Below, piece by piece: positions 55,043-64,000 of a stretch of 64,000 nucleotides of DNA. Below the pieces are notes generated by a model. The model was not told where the DNA came from. It did not search any database and saw only the letters and a program-made list of their open reading frames with translations. A program made the translations under genes and the position numbers. Source of the DNA: Corynebacterium pacaense (GTDB lineage: Bacteria; Actinomycetota; Actinomycetes; Mycobacteriales; Mycobacteriaceae); contig NZ_LT821240.1 in NCBI RefSeq assembly GCF_900169525.1, positions 186,001 to 250,000 of the forward strand. Reading direction: 5' to 3'. Position 1 is the first letter of the stretch; every line of letters begins with the position of its first letter.

Positions 55043-55459
55043 ATGAGTGCATCATCCGGGAAATCACGGTCCAAGTCGGGGGAGCGCGCAGGCTGGCGCC
55101 GCGTCCCCGCCGGAATCCGCATCGGCGGCGCCTTCGTGGCACTGGGCGCCGTACTGCTGGTTTTCGCCGCCATCGAGCTGTTCACCGGGGGATTCATGCG
55201 CCTCTTCGGTATTACGGCCGGTTTCCTGCTCATCCTCGTCGCAGCACTGATCCTCGGCGGCTTCGCCACCACCAGCAAATACGAGGAGAGCTCGAGAATC
55301 CAGGTCATTTCGCTGTTGATCGCGGTGGTGCTGGTCATCCTGAGCAGACTGCTGCCGAACACCGTCCTGATGTGGGTGGGGCAGTTCTGGTTGAGTGCCT
55401 GGGCGGTGGTGGCCATCCTCTGCGGACTGTTCATCCGCCGGGCACTGCTTCCTAAATAG
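55043..55459 (+). CDS. Hypothetical four-helix membrane protein
   Basis: A 138-aa protein with a basic, Ser-rich N-terminus (residues 1-25) and four hydrophobic segments ([70 protein letters not shown]). I recognise no family. It follows the PEBP gene by 16 bp and its last 8 bp overlap the end of convergent pyrD. Confidence 0.72.
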   Translation: MSASSGKSRSKSGERAGWRRVPAGIRIGGAFVALGAVLLVFAAIELFTGGFMRLFGITAGFLLILVAALILGGFATTSKYEESSRIQVISLLIAVVLVILSRLLPNTVLMWVGQFWLSAWAVVAILCGLFIRRALLPK

Positions 55460-56570
55460 CCTTCCAGCCCAGGCCCCTGCCCACAGCCTCCGAAATATTG
55501 GACAGGCCGTGGGCATGAACCTGCTCGGCGAGCCCGAGGTGGATGTCCCGGATCCAGTCCGGCCCACCGTAGATGAAACCCGTGTAGCCCTGCAGGAGGG
55601 TGGCGCCGGCGCCGATCCTCTCCCATGCCTGCTCGGCTGTCATGATCCCACCCACGCCGATGAGCACCAACCGGTCGCCGACCCGCGCACGCAGGCGCCG
55701 GAGCACCTCCAGCGCGCGCTCGGCAACCGGTGGCCCGGAGATCCCTCCCTGGCCCATCGCCTCCACCTCACCCGCGTCGGTTGTCAAACCCTGCCTGGAG
55801 ATGGTCGTGTTCGTGGCCACAATGCCGGCGAGGCCCAGCTCGAGGGCCAGATCGGCAACCGCATCGATGTCCTCGTCGGAGAGATCAGGGGCGATCTTCA
55901 CCAGCACCGGCACCGTCGTGGATTCCTGAACCGCGCTCAGAATCGGGCGCAGCGATTCCACGGCCTGCAGGTCGCGCAGTCCGGGTGTGTTGGGGGAGGA
56001 GACATTGACCACGAGATAATCGGCGAGATCGCCCAGCAGTGAGGCTGAGCGCCGGTAGTCCTCGGCCGCCTTCTCCGCGGGCACAACCTTGGTCTTGCCG
56101 ATGTTGATGCCGATGACATCGGTGCTGGAGCGGTGGCGGATATTGTCCGCTACCTCCGCCGCGCCGAGATTGTTGAATCCCATTCTGTTGAGGATTGCCT
56201 TGTCCGCGGGCAGGCGGAACAGCCGGGGGGTGGGGTTGCCCGGCTGCGGGGACGCCGTGACGGTTCCCAGCTCCGCATAGCCGAAGCCCAGCGGGGACCA
56301 CACATCAGGGGAGTTGGCATTCTTGTCGAAGCCGGCGGCGAGACCGAGGGGGCGGGGGATGGTACGTCCGAAGACCTCCTGCTCCAGGACCGGATCCTTC
56401 ACCGCCACGATCGCGCCCATCGCACGGTTCACGGGGCCGATGAGCTGGGCGACGCGAAGGGCGTCATTGATCAGACCGTGGATTCTCTCCGGCTTCAGCC
56501 TGAACATCTGGGTCAGACTCGCGTCGTAGACCTTCTGGCGGATGATGCGGGCGGTGGACTTCTTCGTCAT
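55452..56570 (-). CDS. pyrD: Dihydroorotate dehydrogenase (quinone), class 2
   Basis: A 372-aa FMN enzyme oxidising dihydroorotate to orotate in pyrimidine synthesis, linked to the quinone pool. The N-terminal membrane-associating helices (residues 1-45) mark class 2. Motifs are [14 protein letters not shown] near residue 76, the substrate asparagines in NRMGFNN near residue 128, [15 protein letters not shown] near residue 188 with the catalytic serine region, and [20 protein letters not shown] near residue 313. Its ATG overlaps the stop of the upstream lipoprotein gene (ATGA), a coupled pair. Confidence 0.95.
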   Translation of the reverse strand: MTKKSTARIIRQKVYDASLTQMFRLKPERIHGLINDALRVAQLIGPVNRAMGAIVAVKDPVLEQEVFGRTIPRPLGLAAGFDKNANSPDVWSPLGFGYAELGTVTASPQPGNPTPRLFRLPADKAILNRMGFNNLGAAEVADNIRHRSSTDVIGINIGKTKVVPAEKAAEDYRRSASLLGDLADYLVVNVSSPNTPGLRDLQAVESLRPILSAVQESTTVPVLVKIAPDLSDEDIDAVADLALELGLAGIVATNTTISRQGLTTDAGEVEAMGQGGISGPPVAERALEVLRRLRARVGDRLVLIGVGGIMTAEQAWERIGAGATLLQGYTGFIYGGPDWIRDIHLGLAEQVHAHGLSNISEAVGRGLGWKAI

Positions 56571-57616
56571 TGGTTCTGGGCTTTCTGGGAGGCAGGATTG
56601 TCTATGATCTGCAGCCCGTCACCGGAGGCCGAGGCGGCGACGAGGGAGGCGTCGTCAAGCACAACGACGTTGAGTGCATTGGCCACGGTGTTCAGCCGGT
56701 ACTTCTCCTCGGGAACACCGGCGGAGATCTGGTAGCCGGCGAGCTGGTTGTCGGAGGTGGAGGCGATCCACGCCAGTGCATGCGGCGCATCCCAGGCGAC
56801 ACCCCACGGGCTCTGATCAACGGGGGCGGTCATCTGCAGCCGGATGACATCATCGGCGTTGTAGATCGCGATCTGGCCGCCGCGGTTGTCCGAAACGACA
56901 GCGAGACCGTCCTCGCCACCGGCGATCTGCCCGACGCCCAGCCCCACCCGCAGTGTCGCGCCCATCTTGTTGTTGGGCCAGTCCAGATCCTGAATGGTGG
57001 TGTTGGCGTTGTTGGAACGGTAGACGGCGTCATGGCGGCCATCGACCTCGACCGCGATCATCTGATCGGTCGGCGAGGCGACCTTGAAGGTCTTCGGATC
57101 CGTGCCCTCGCGGTAGATGGTCAGGGTCGCATCCTCGTTGTTGCCTGCGATCAGCTCACCGGTCGAGGTGAGCACGGCCACCGTCGCAGGATTCTCCGTC
57201 TCCCGGAGATCGCTGAGATCGGGGGACGCGGAGTCAACCAGGTAGACACCCTGGGGGCAGGGCAGCACGAAGGTGTCTCCCGTGGCGGTGAGATCACCGC
57301 ATCCCGGGTCGATGTCGAGCACCTTCTGCTCACCGGCACCGAAGGCCCCGATGGAACCGACGGACAGCGCCGAGGGGGTGCGCACGCCGAGGATGTCGCC
57401 GTTGGCGCGTTCCAGGTCACTGACCGCATCCTGGCCGGCGGGAAGGGGGATCACCCGCCCGTCCGGGTTCCGCGGGATCGGGGAAGGTTGCGGGATCGCA
57501 CCGCCCATGTCCGCCGGCTCGGAGGTGTCCGAGGTGCCGCAGGCCGCGAGAAACAACGCTGAACTGAGCAACAATGCGGCGGATGGAAGAACACGGGTTC
57601 GGGGGCGCATACTCAC
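56567..57616 (-). CDS. Putative lipoprotein, beta-propeller-like (LppL-like)
   Basis: A 349-aa exported protein. Signal peptide with lipobox LAAC at residue 26. A Pro-rich linker follows, then about 290 residues with repeated strand-rich units ([63 protein letters not shown]), consistent with a beta-propeller. Mycobacteria carry the lipoprotein LppL next to pyrD in the same arrangement, as I recall. Function unknown; 4-bp overlap with pyrD means they are co-expressed. Confidence 0.8.
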   Translation of the reverse strand: MSMRPRTRVLPSAALLLSSALFLAACGTSDTSEPADMGGAIPQPSPIPRNPDGRVIPLPAGQDAVSDLERANGDILGVRTPSALSVGSIGAFGAGEQKVLDIDPGCGDLTATGDTFVLPCPQGVYLVDSASPDLSDLRETENPATVAVLTSTGELIAGNNEDATLTIYREGTDPKTFKVASPTDQMIAVEVDGRHDAVYRSNNANTTIQDLDWPNNKMGATLRVGLGVGQIAGGEDGLAVVSDNRGGQIAIYNADDVIRLQMTAPVDQSPWGVAWDAPHALAWIASTSDNQLAGYQISAGVPEEKYRLNTVANALNVVVLDDASLVAASASGDGLQIIDNPASQKAQNQ

Positions 57617-57639
57617 AACGGTCTAGGTTACCAGTCCCG

Positions 57640-57677
57640 GGGACAAATCCCAGTTACAGGGACAAATCCCAGTTACA
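57640..57677. repeat. 19-bp tandem duplication
   Basis: Two perfect copies of gggacaaatcccagttaca (57640-57658 and 57659-57677) sit at the 3' end of the aldo/keto reductase gene; the second contains its stop codon. A partial third copy (6 bp) follows. Confidence 0.95.
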
Positions 57678-58608
57678 GGGACACGTCATCGAGCGCGCTG
57701 GTGATCTGAGCGGGAAGCGCGACCCTTTCGGCTCTGAGCAGCTCTGACAACTGCTCGGGCGTTCGAGCGCCGACGATCACGGAGCTGACGCCGGGGCGGT
57801 CCCGGACCCACGTCATCGCTGCGGCGGTCGCGCTGATGCCCAGACCCACCGCGGCGGTGTCCAGGGCATCGACGATGGTGTGCGAACGGGGGTCGAGATA
57901 ACCCCGGACCTCGACATCGCCGAAGGTGGAGGCCGCGCGTGAGCCGGCGGGGATCTCGGAACGGTACTTCGCGGTGAGCACCCCCCGGCCCAGGGGCGCC
58001 CCGGCGAAGAAGCCGACGCCGAGGTGCTGGGCGGCCGGAAGCAGCTCCTCCTCGGCACGTCGGAGCAGGAGACTGTACTCCGCCTGGGCCGCGACAATGG
58101 GCCTGGTGGAGGTCGCCGCGTGCAGAAGCGCCAGTTGCCAGCCGGCGAAGCCACGGACGCCGGCATAGCGCACCCGTCCGGTGCGCACGGCGTAGTCGAG
58201 GGTGTCCGCGATCTCGTGCAGGGGCGTCCGGTCATCCCAGAAACCCACGGACCACAGGTCCAGATGATCGGTTCCCAGGGCGGACAGGGTGGCGTCGAGC
58301 TGGGAGAGGAGGAAGCTGCGGGAGCAGTCGACCCGTTGCCCCATGGGCCGGGTGGGGTCCACGCCCGCGCTGGAGGAGATGACCACATCCCGGCGCGTGT
58401 GTGTGTTTGATAACAGTTCGGCCAGTATCTGTTCGGCACGTCCGTCCGCGTAGGCGGGGGAGGCGTCGATAAGCGTGCCGCCTGCACCGATGAACTCACC
58501 GAGGATGGCACCCGCCTCCCGCAGATCGGTTCCCGCACCCCAGGTGGAGGTGCCCAGCCCGAGGCGGGACACCCTCAATCCACTGGCACCGACCCTTCTC
58601 TGTTTCAC
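57673..58608 (-). CDS. Aldo/keto reductase family protein
   Basis: A 311-aa TIM-barrel oxidoreductase, NADPH-dependent by family. Motifs are [11 protein letters not shown] near residue 17, the aspartate and tyrosine in [15 protein letters not shown] near residue 46, and the C-terminal nucleotide segment [17 protein letters not shown] near residue 275. The usual catalytic histidine position near residue 118 reads LWSVGFW, which lacks His, so activity may be altered. I choose the GTG at 58608 because the family sequence begins right after it; a frame to 58938 runs antisense to uppP. Divergent from uppP with about 43 bp between. Confidence 0.85.
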   Translation of the reverse strand: MKQRRVGASGLRVSRLGLGTSTWGAGTDLREAGAILGEFIGAGGTLIDASPAYADGRAEQILAELLSNTHTRRDVVISSSAGVDPTRPMGQRVDCSRSFLLSQLDATLSALGTDHLDLWSVGFWDDRTPLHEIADTLDYAVRTGRVRYAGVRGFAGWQLALLHAATSTRPIVAAQAEYSLLLRRAEEELLPAAQHLGVGFFAGAPLGRGVLTAKYRSEIPAGSRAASTFGDVEVRGYLDPRSHTIVDALDTAAVGLGISATAAAMTWVRDRPGVSSVIVGARTPEQLSELLRAERVALPAQITSALDDVSL

Positions 58609-58651
58609 TCCGACCACACTACTGATGGGGCGGGATAGTACGGTGGATCGG

Positions 58652-59536
58652 GTGAATGAACAGTTATCCCTTCTTGCCGCCGCTGCGGAGCCCGCGGCGA
58701 CGCCGGAGAGCATGTCCTGGGCACAGACACTGATCCTGTCACTGGTCCAGGGTCTGACGGAGTTTCTCCCGATCAGTTCCAGCGGCCATCTGCGGATCAT
58801 CTCGGAGTTGTTCTGGGGCGTCGACGCCGGGGCATCCTTCACCGCCGTGGTCCAGCTGGGAACCGAGGCCGCGGTCCTGGTGTTCTTCGCCAGGGAGATC
58901 TGGCAGATCATCACCGGCTGGATCGCCGGCCTGTTCAACGCCCAGCGGCGCGGACGGGACTACCGGATGGGATGGATGATCATCGTCGCCACCATCCCGG
59001 TGGTCATTCTCGGTGTCCTGGGCAAGGACCTCATCCGTGAGTCCCTGCGCAACCTCTGGATCACCGCCACCGTCCTTGTCCTCTTCTCCTTCGTTTTCAT
59101 TCTCGCGGAGAAGGTGGGGAAGAAGACGAGGGGGTATGACGAACTGAATATGCGTGATGCCATCGTCATGGGTCTGGCACAGTGCCTGGCGCTGATTCCG
59201 GGCGTGTCACGGTCGGGGGGTACCATCTCGGCGGGTTTATTCCTGGGGCTCAATCGCGAGGTTGCTGCGAAGTTCTCCTTCCTGCTGGCGATTCCGGCCG
59301 TGCTCGGCTCGGGTTTGTATTCGCTCAAGGACGCCTTTGATCCGACGGCAGGACAGGCCGCGACCGGCCTGCAGCTCGGGGTGGGCACCCTGGTCGCCTT
59401 CGTTGTGGGCTATATCTCCATCGCCTGGCTGATGAAGTTCGTGGCCAACCATTCCTTCTCCTGGTTTGCCGCCTACCGCATCCCTGTCGGGCTGGCGGTC
59501 ATGGCGCTGCTGGGGCTCGGCTACCTGGCACCCTAG
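58652..59536 (+). CDS. uppP: Undecaprenyl-diphosphatase UppP (BacA)
   Basis: A 294-aa polytopic membrane phosphatase that recycles undecaprenyl pyrophosphate for cell-wall synthesis and gives bacitracin tolerance. Motifs are [15 protein letters not shown] near residue 31 with the catalytic glutamates, and [16 protein letters not shown] near residue 183. About eight hydrophobic segments. The GTG at 58652 gives an N-terminus ([11 protein letters not shown]) like corynebacterial homologues; an ATG at 58712 is the alternative. Confidence 0.94.
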   Translation: MNEQLSLLAAAAEPAATPESMSWAQTLILSLVQGLTEFLPISSSGHLRIISELFWGVDAGASFTAVVQLGTEAAVLVFFAREIWQIITGWIAGLFNAQRRGRDYRMGWMIIVATIPVVILGVLGKDLIRESLRNLWITATVLVLFSFVFILAEKVGKKTRGYDELNMRDAIVMGLAQCLALIPGVSRSGGTISAGLFLGLNREVAAKFSFLLAIPAVLGSGLYSLKDAFDPTAGQAATGLQLGVGTLVAFVVGYISIAWLMKFVANHSFSWFAAYRIPVGLAVMALLGLGYLAP

Positions 59537-59651
59537 ATCCGTAGCCGCACGCGGCCCGATCCGGACAACACCGAACACTCGGGATCGACCCTCCCCCGGA
59601 GGCTACCCGAGCATGATCCCGAAGCACCGAAAGCAGATAGAGTAACTCACC

Positions 59652-60908
59652 ATGAAATCCTGGCCCATCCCTGAAGTACCGGTACTGGAGGGAAACCCAG
59701 TACCGCTGGCCCTGTACGACACCGCGGACCGCGAGGTGCGCCCGGTGGCGGTGCCCCCGGCGGGCTCGGATACCCCGGTGGGCATGTACGTCTGTGGAAT
59801 CACCCCCTATGACTCCACCCATCTCGGCCACGCGTCAACCTATCTCGCCTTTGACCTGATCTACCGGGTGCTGCTGGACAACGGTCTGCAGGTCCACTAC
59901 GTGCAGAACATCACCGATGTCGATGACCCGCTCTTTGAGCGCGCCGAACGCGACGGGGTGGACTGGCGGGATCTGGGAACCAGCCAGATCAACCTCTTCC
60001 GCTCCGATATGGAGGAGCTTTCGGTCATCCCGCCCAAGGACTACATCGGGGCGATGGAATCCATCGGGGAGGTGATCGCGATGGTGCAGAACCTCCTCGA
60101 TGAGGGAGCCGCCTACGTCGTCGATGATCCCGAGTACCCGGATGTCTACGCCTCGGTGCACGCCACGGATCACTTCGGCTATGAATCCAACTATGACCGG
60201 GCGACCATGGACGTACTCTTCCGGGAACGGGGCGGTGATCCCGATCGTGCGGGCAAGCGCGATCCGCTGGACGCGCTGCTGTGGCGGGCCAACCGCGAGG
60301 GTGAGCCGGCCTGGGATTCACCCTTCGGCCCGGGTCGTCCCGGTTGGCACATCGAGTGCTCCGCGATCGCAACGGACCGGCTGGGGCCGAGTTTTGACAT
60401 TCAGGGTGGCGGATCCGATCTGATCTTCCCCCACCATGAGTTCTCCGCCGCCCACGCCGAGGCCGCCAACGGCGTCGAGCGCATGGCCAGGCACTATGTC
60501 CATCCCGGGATGATCTCCAGGGACGGGGTGAAGATGTCCAAGTCGCTGGGGAACCTCGAGTTCGTCTCGCGCCTGACGGCACAGGGGCATGAACCCGCCG
60601 CGATCCGGCTCGGGGTCTTCTCCAGCCACTACCGCGAGGACCGGGATTGGAACGATGAGATCCTCGCCGCGGCGGAGCAGCGACTGGCCTCCTGGCGCAG
60701 GGCCGCTCGCAGCGTCGATGATGTGGAGGCCGCGCTGGAACTTACCGTGGCCATCCGCACCCATCTTTCCAGCGATCTGGACACCCCCTCCGTGCTGGGG
60801 GCTGTCGACGCCTGGGCTGAGGCGGGCAATGGCGACGGTCAGCGGTTCACCGAATCCGGTGAGATCGTCTCCCGGGCGCTGGAGTCGCTGCTGGGAGTGC
60901 GTCTCTGA
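59652..60908 (+). CDS. mshC: L-cysteine:1D-myo-inosityl-GlcN ligase MshC
   Basis: A 418-aa ATP-dependent ligase joining cysteine to GlcN-inositol in mycothiol synthesis, evolved from cysteinyl-tRNA synthetase. The class I motif appears as STHLGHAST near residue 56 and [11 protein letters not shown] near residue 296. The zinc ligands are in YVCGITPYD and HIECSAIA. The C-terminal anticodon-binding domain of CysRS is reduced, which with the 418-aa length separates MshC from CysS. It follows uppP by about 115 bp, an arrangement also found in mycobacteria. Confidence 0.95.
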   Translation: MKSWPIPEVPVLEGNPVPLALYDTADREVRPVAVPPAGSDTPVGMYVCGITPYDSTHLGHASTYLAFDLIYRVLLDNGLQVHYVQNITDVDDPLFERAERDGVDWRDLGTSQINLFRSDMEELSVIPPKDYIGAMESIGEVIAMVQNLLDEGAAYVVDDPEYPDVYASVHATDHFGYESNYDRATMDVLFRERGGDPDRAGKRDPLDALLWRANREGEPAWDSPFGPGRPGWHIECSAIATDRLGPSFDIQGGGSDLIFPHHEFSAAHAEAANGVERMARHYVHPGMISRDGVKMSKSLGNLEFVSRLTAQGHEPAAIRLGVFSSHYREDRDWNDEILAAAEQRLASWRRAARSVDDVEAALELTVAIRTHLSSDLDTPSVLGAVDAWAEAGNGDGQRFTESGEIVSRALESLLGVRL

Positions 60909-60932
60909 GGGTTTTGGGGAACAATGGCTGCC

Positions 60933-61313
60933 ATGAGTATTCGCGCCACCTTCCAGCCCAAGATCGACGAGTTCATCAGCACCCTCGAGGAGTTCGCCAC
61001 CGGCTCCTACCTCAAGGAGGACGAGAAGGACCTCTGGGACGAACCCTTTGACGCCTCGGTCCTTCCCGCGCTGAAGGCCATCCTGGAACGGTACATGGAT
61101 TCCCTGGACAAACTCAGCCAGGGACCCGATCAGGACACGCTCAACGCCGTCGCCCAGTCGACCCTGGATGAGCTGGATGATTTCAACACCAGCAACCACG
61201 ATGCGGTCATTGAACCCGAGGAAAAGCAGGAGATCTCGGAACTGCTCTTCGACGCCGCCAGGCTCACCGGTGCCGATGACCTCTCGCTCGAGGCCTTCCC
61301 CGAGTTCGAGTAG
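60933..61313 (+). CDS. Hypothetical acidic protein
   Basis: A 126-aa strongly acidic, soluble, probably all-helical protein (SIRATFQPKIDEFISTLEEF at the start, EEKQEISELLFDAARL near residue 98). I do not recognise a family. Two ATGs, at 60924 and 60933, are possible starts; GGGGAA 4 nt before the first and about 13 nt before the second leaves the choice open. It lies 24 bp after mshC and is probably co-transcribed with it. Confidence 0.72.
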   Translation: MSIRATFQPKIDEFISTLEEFATGSYLKEDEKDLWDEPFDASVLPALKAILERYMDSLDKLSQGPDQDTLNAVAQSTLDELDDFNTSNHDAVIEPEEKQEISELLFDAARLTGADDLSLEAFPEFE

Positions 61314-61338
61314 CCGCGTCCGGACTGGGAATCGGAGC

Positions 61339-61370
61339 TCCTGAATCTGAATGGGAGGGAAAATTCAGGA
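61339..61370. promoter_or_regulatory. Inverted repeat upstream of metH
   Basis: TCCTGAAT (61339-61346) and ATTCAGGA (61363-61370) form a perfect 8-bp dyad with a 16-bp spacer, ending 16 bp before a -10-like TAGGCT (61387-61392) and 31 bp before the metH ATG. It could be an operator. It does not match the TAGAC-N6-GTCTA motif of the sulfur regulator McbR, and the region is too short for a B12 riboswitch. Confidence 0.5.
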
Positions 61371-61401
61371 AACCGATCCTGCGTACTAGGCTGTCTAAAC
61401 A

Positions 61402-64000
61402 ATGTCGACTACAGTTTCCCCCTCCCAGTTCCTTGATGCCCTACGCGAGCACGTGCTCATCGGCGACGGTGCCATGGGTACCCAGCTTCAGGCCTTCGAC
61501 CTCGATGTGGACGAGGACTTCCTCGGCCTCGAGGGCTGCAATGAGATACTCAACCATTCACGCCCTGACGTTCTCCGCCAGATCCACCGCGCCTATTTCG
61601 AAGCCGGCGCGGACCTGGTTGAGACGAACACCTTCGGCTGCAACCTTCCCAACCTGGCGGACTACGACATCGCCGATCGGTGCTACGAGCTTGCGTACAA
61701 GGGAACGGCGATCGCGCGTGAGGTCGCCGATGAAATGGGTCCCGGTCGTGACGGGATGCGCCGGTTCGTCGTCGGATCGCTCGGCCCGGGAACCAAACTG
61801 CCCTCGCTCGGCCACGCTCCCTATGTCGATCTGCGCGGGCACTACAAGGAAGCTGCCCTGGGCATCATCGACGGCGGTGCGGACGCCTTCCTCATTGAAA
61901 CGGCCCAGGATCTGCTCCAGGTCAAGGCAGCGGTCCACGGTTGCCAGGACGCCTTCGCGGAGCGCGGGGTCACGCTGCCCATCATCTGCCATGTCACGGT
62001 GGAAACCACCGGAACCATGCTGGTGGGTTCGGAAATCGGTGCGGCTCTGACCGCGTTGGAGCCCCTCGGTATCGACATGATCGGGCTTAACTGTGCCACC
62101 GGACCTGCGGAGATGAGCGAGCATCTGCGCTACCTGTCCAAACACGCCAGCATCCCGATCTCGGTGATGCCTAACGCCGGACTGCCGGTACTGGGCAAGA
62201 ACGGTGCGGAGTACCCGCTCAGCGCGGCGGAACTGGCTGGTGCGCTGCGCGGCTTCGTTTCCGACTATGGTCTGTCAATGGTCGGCGGTTGCTGTGGCAC
62301 CACACCTGAGCACATCAGTGCCGTGCGCGACGCGGTCGTCGGCACGCAATCGGGTGGGACCGCGGTCGCCAGGGCGGAGCGCGAGGTGGAGGTCGAGGAC
62401 GCCGTGGCGTCCCTCTACACCTCCGTGCCGTTGACCCAGGACACCGGAATCACCATGATCGGTGAGCGCACCAACGCCAACGGCTCGAAGGCATTCCGGG
62501 AGGCGATGCTCGCCGGTGACTGGGAGAAGTGCGTCGAGGCGGCCAAGCAACAGACCAGGGACGGCGCGCATATGCTCGACCTGTGCATCGACTACGTGGG
62601 CAGGGACGGACGTGCGGACATGTCCACGATGGCCTCGCTGCTGGCCACCAGTTCCACGCTGCCCATTATGATCGACTCCACCGAACCCGAGGTCATCCGC
62701 GTCGGCCTCGAGCATCTCGGTGGCCGGAGCATCGTCAACTCCGTCAATTTCGAGGACGGCGACGGACCGGAGTCCCGGTACCAGCGGATCATGGCGATGG
62801 TCAAGCAGCACGGTGCCGCCGTGGTCGCCCTGACCATCGACGAGGAGGGACAGGCGCGCACCGCGGAGCACAAGATCGCCATCGCCGAGAGGCTGATCGC
62901 CGATATCACCGGGACCTGGGGACTTGATGAATCCGACATCATCGTCGACTGTCTGACATTCCCGATCTCCACCGGACAGGAGGAGACCCGACGCGACGGC
63001 ATCGAGACCATCGAGGCGATCCGCGAACTGAAGAAGAGGCACCCCAGGGTGCACACCACCCTGGGACTGTCGAACATTTCCTTCGGGCTCAACGCCGCGG
63101 CGCGGCAGGTACTCAACTCCGTATTCCTACACGAGTGCATCCAGGCGGGGCTAGACTCCGCCATCGCGCACAGCTCGAAGATTCTGCCGATGAACCGCAT
63201 CGAGGAGCGGCAGCGGGAGGTCGCCCTGGACATGGTCTACGACCGGCGGACACAGGACTATGACCCGCTGCAGGAGTTCATGCAGCTCTTCGAGGGTGTC
63301 TCGGCCGCAGCGGCGAAGGACGCCCGGGCGGAGGCCCTGGCGGCGATGCCATTGTTTGAGCGGCTGGCGCAACGCATCATCGACGGTGACAAGACCGGAA
63401 TGGAGGAGGACCTCGACGCCGGCATGAAGGAGAAGGCCCCGATCGAGATCATCAACCAGGATCTCCTCGAGGGCATGAAGACTGTCGGTGAACTCTTCGG
63501 ATCCGGCCAGATGCAGCTGCCCTTCGTCCTCCAGTCGGCGGAGACGATGAAGGCCGCGGTGGCCTATCTCGAGCCCTTCATGGAGGAGGACACCGCCGAG
63601 GGTGAGGTCTCCGAGGGCAAGGGGCGCATCGTGATCGCCACCGTCAAGGGCGATGTGCACGACATCGGGAAGAACCTGGTGGACATCATCCTGTCCAACA
63701 ACGGTTACGAGGTGATCAATCTCGGAATCAAGCAGCCGCTGTCCAACATGCTCGCCGCGGCGGAGGAACACAGGGCCGATGCGATCGGCATGTCCGGGCT
63801 GCTGGTGAAATCCACGGTGGTGATGAAGGAGAACCTCGCCGAGATGAATACCGTCGGTGCTTCCCACTACCCGGTGATGCTCGGCGGCGCGGCACTGACC
63901 CGCACCTTCGTGGAAAATGATCTCAGCGAGGTTTACGCCGGGGACGTCTACTACGCCCGCGACGCATTTGAGTCCCTGCGCCTGATGGATGAGTGGATGG
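61402..64000 (+). CDS. metH: Cobalamin-dependent methionine synthase, 5' part (runs off window)
   Basis: The first 866 codons of a roughly 1200-residue enzyme that methylates homocysteine from methyltetrahydrofolate. The homocysteine domain (residues 1-310) has GDGAMGTQL and zinc cysteines in LNCATGP and GGCCGTTP. The pterin domain (about 345-610) has GERTNANGSKAF. The cap helices and cobalamin domain follow, with the axial-histidine motif GDVHDIGKN near residue 751. The SAM-activation domain lies beyond the window. ATG at 61402 is only about 10 bp after a -10-like box, suggesting a leaderless transcript. Confidence 0.95.
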   Translation, partial: MSTTVSPSQFLDALREHVLIGDGAMGTQLQAFDLDVDEDFLGLEGCNEILNHSRPDVLRQIHRAYFEAGADLVETNTFGCNLPNLADYDIADRCYELAYKGTAIAREVADEMGPGRDGMRRFVVGSLGPGTKLPSLGHAPYVDLRGHYKEAALGIIDGGADAFLIETAQDLLQVKAAVHGCQDAFAERGVTLPIICHVTVETTGTMLVGSEIGAALTALEPLGIDMIGLNCATGPAEMSEHLRYLSKHASIPISVMPNAGLPVLGKNGAEYPLSAAELAGALRGFVSDYGLSMVGGCCGTTPEHISAVRDAVVGTQSGGTAVARAEREVEVEDAVASLYTSVPLTQDTGITMIGERTNANGSKAFREAMLAGDWEKCVEAAKQQTRDGAHMLDLCIDYVGRDGRADMSTMASLLATSSTLPIMIDSTEPEVIRVGLEHLGGRSIVNSVNFEDGDGPESRYQRIMAMVKQHGAAVVALTIDEEGQARTAEHKIAIAERLIADITGTWGLDESDIIVDCLTFPISTGQEETRRDGIETIEAIRELKKRHPRVHTTLGLSNISFGLNAAARQVLNSVFLHECIQAGLDSAIAHSSKILPMNRIEERQREVALDMVYDRRTQDYDPLQEFMQLFEGVSAAAAKDARAEALAAMPLFERLAQRIIDGDKTGMEEDLDAGMKEKAPIEIINQDLLEGMKTVGELFGSGQMQLPFVLQSAETMKAAVAYLEPFMEEDTAEGEVSEGKGRIVIATVKGDVHDIGKNLVDIILSNNGYEVINLGIKQPLSNMLAAAEEHRADAIGMSGLLVKSTVVMKENLAEMNTVGASHYPVMLGGAALTRTFVENDLSEVYAGDVYYARDAFESLRLMDEWM

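Noticed and set aside
58609..58938. 110-residue N-terminal extension of the aldo/keto reductase
   Set aside because: It lies antisense to the start of uppP and has no conserved character.
61314..61401. Cobalamin riboswitch before metH
   Set aside because: The 88-bp gap is too short and lacks a B12-box.

Overview
The window reads as a chromosomal segment of a high-GC actinobacterium, very probably a Corynebacterium. Diagnostic content includes the tkt-tal-zwf-opcA-pgl pentose phosphate operon (tkt starting with TTG), the actinobacterial sufR-sufBDCSU-sufT cluster, the mannosyltransferase MptB, the mycothiol ligase MshC, and acn with a downstream TetR-type acnR. From memory, the gene order up to meaB follows the Rv1445c-Rv1496 block of Mycobacterium tuberculosis and the cg1700-cg1780 region of C. 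glutamicum. The part after the tRNA-Leu gene recalls a different mycobacterial block (around Rv2124c-Rv2140c), so the tRNA sits near a rearrangement joint.

Layout: 0.3-7 kb holds the oxidative and non-oxidative pentose phosphate operon (minus strand). 7.4-14 kb holds haem O/A synthesis (ctaB, ctaA), a quinone oxidoreductase, a two-gene ABC exporter and mptB. 14.3-20.6 kb is the Suf iron-sulfur assembly operon headed by its own sensor SufR; it ends at a terminator inside the tail of a convergent lycopene-cyclase-type flavoprotein. 21.6-31.6 kb is a mixed stretch: an ABC-F ATPase, a cysteine-rich lipoprotein, a DUF1990 protein, a P-type cation ATPase with a premature stop, a UPF0210/ACT pair, a nucleotide-binding SDR-like protein and a glutamine amidotransferase. 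31.8-38.5 kb holds acnR, acn, a small membrane protein and the NlpC/P60 peptidoglycan hydrolase RipA. 38.6-43 kb holds hemH, two conserved hypothetical proteins and an NfeD/SPFH pair. 43-50 kb holds a small HTH protein, a VTT-domain membrane protein and the methylmalonyl-CoA mutase operon mutA-mutB-meaB. 50-64 kb holds a disrupted GNAT acetyltransferase, tRNA-Leu(GAG), an asymmetric heterodimeric ABC exporter, a PEBP protein, pyrD, lipoproteins, uppP, mshC and the 5' part of metH.

The genes are mostly core metabolism and envelope: NADPH supply, Fe-S and haem cofactors, the B12 enzymes MutAB and MetH, lipomannan and undecaprenyl phosphate, and mycothiol. I found no CRISPR array, phage or intact insertion sequence. 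The most unusual points are a P-type ATPase with a nonsense codon followed by an intact conserved tail, a GNAT gene broken by a 184-bp event bounded by 52-bp direct repeats, an ABC exporter whose first subunit lacks the Walker A region while the second lacks a normal signature, an orphan lycopene-cyclase-like gene beside suf, and nine perfect 15-bp repeats in ripA. A well-matched AcnR operator and several unassigned palindromes lie in promoters.
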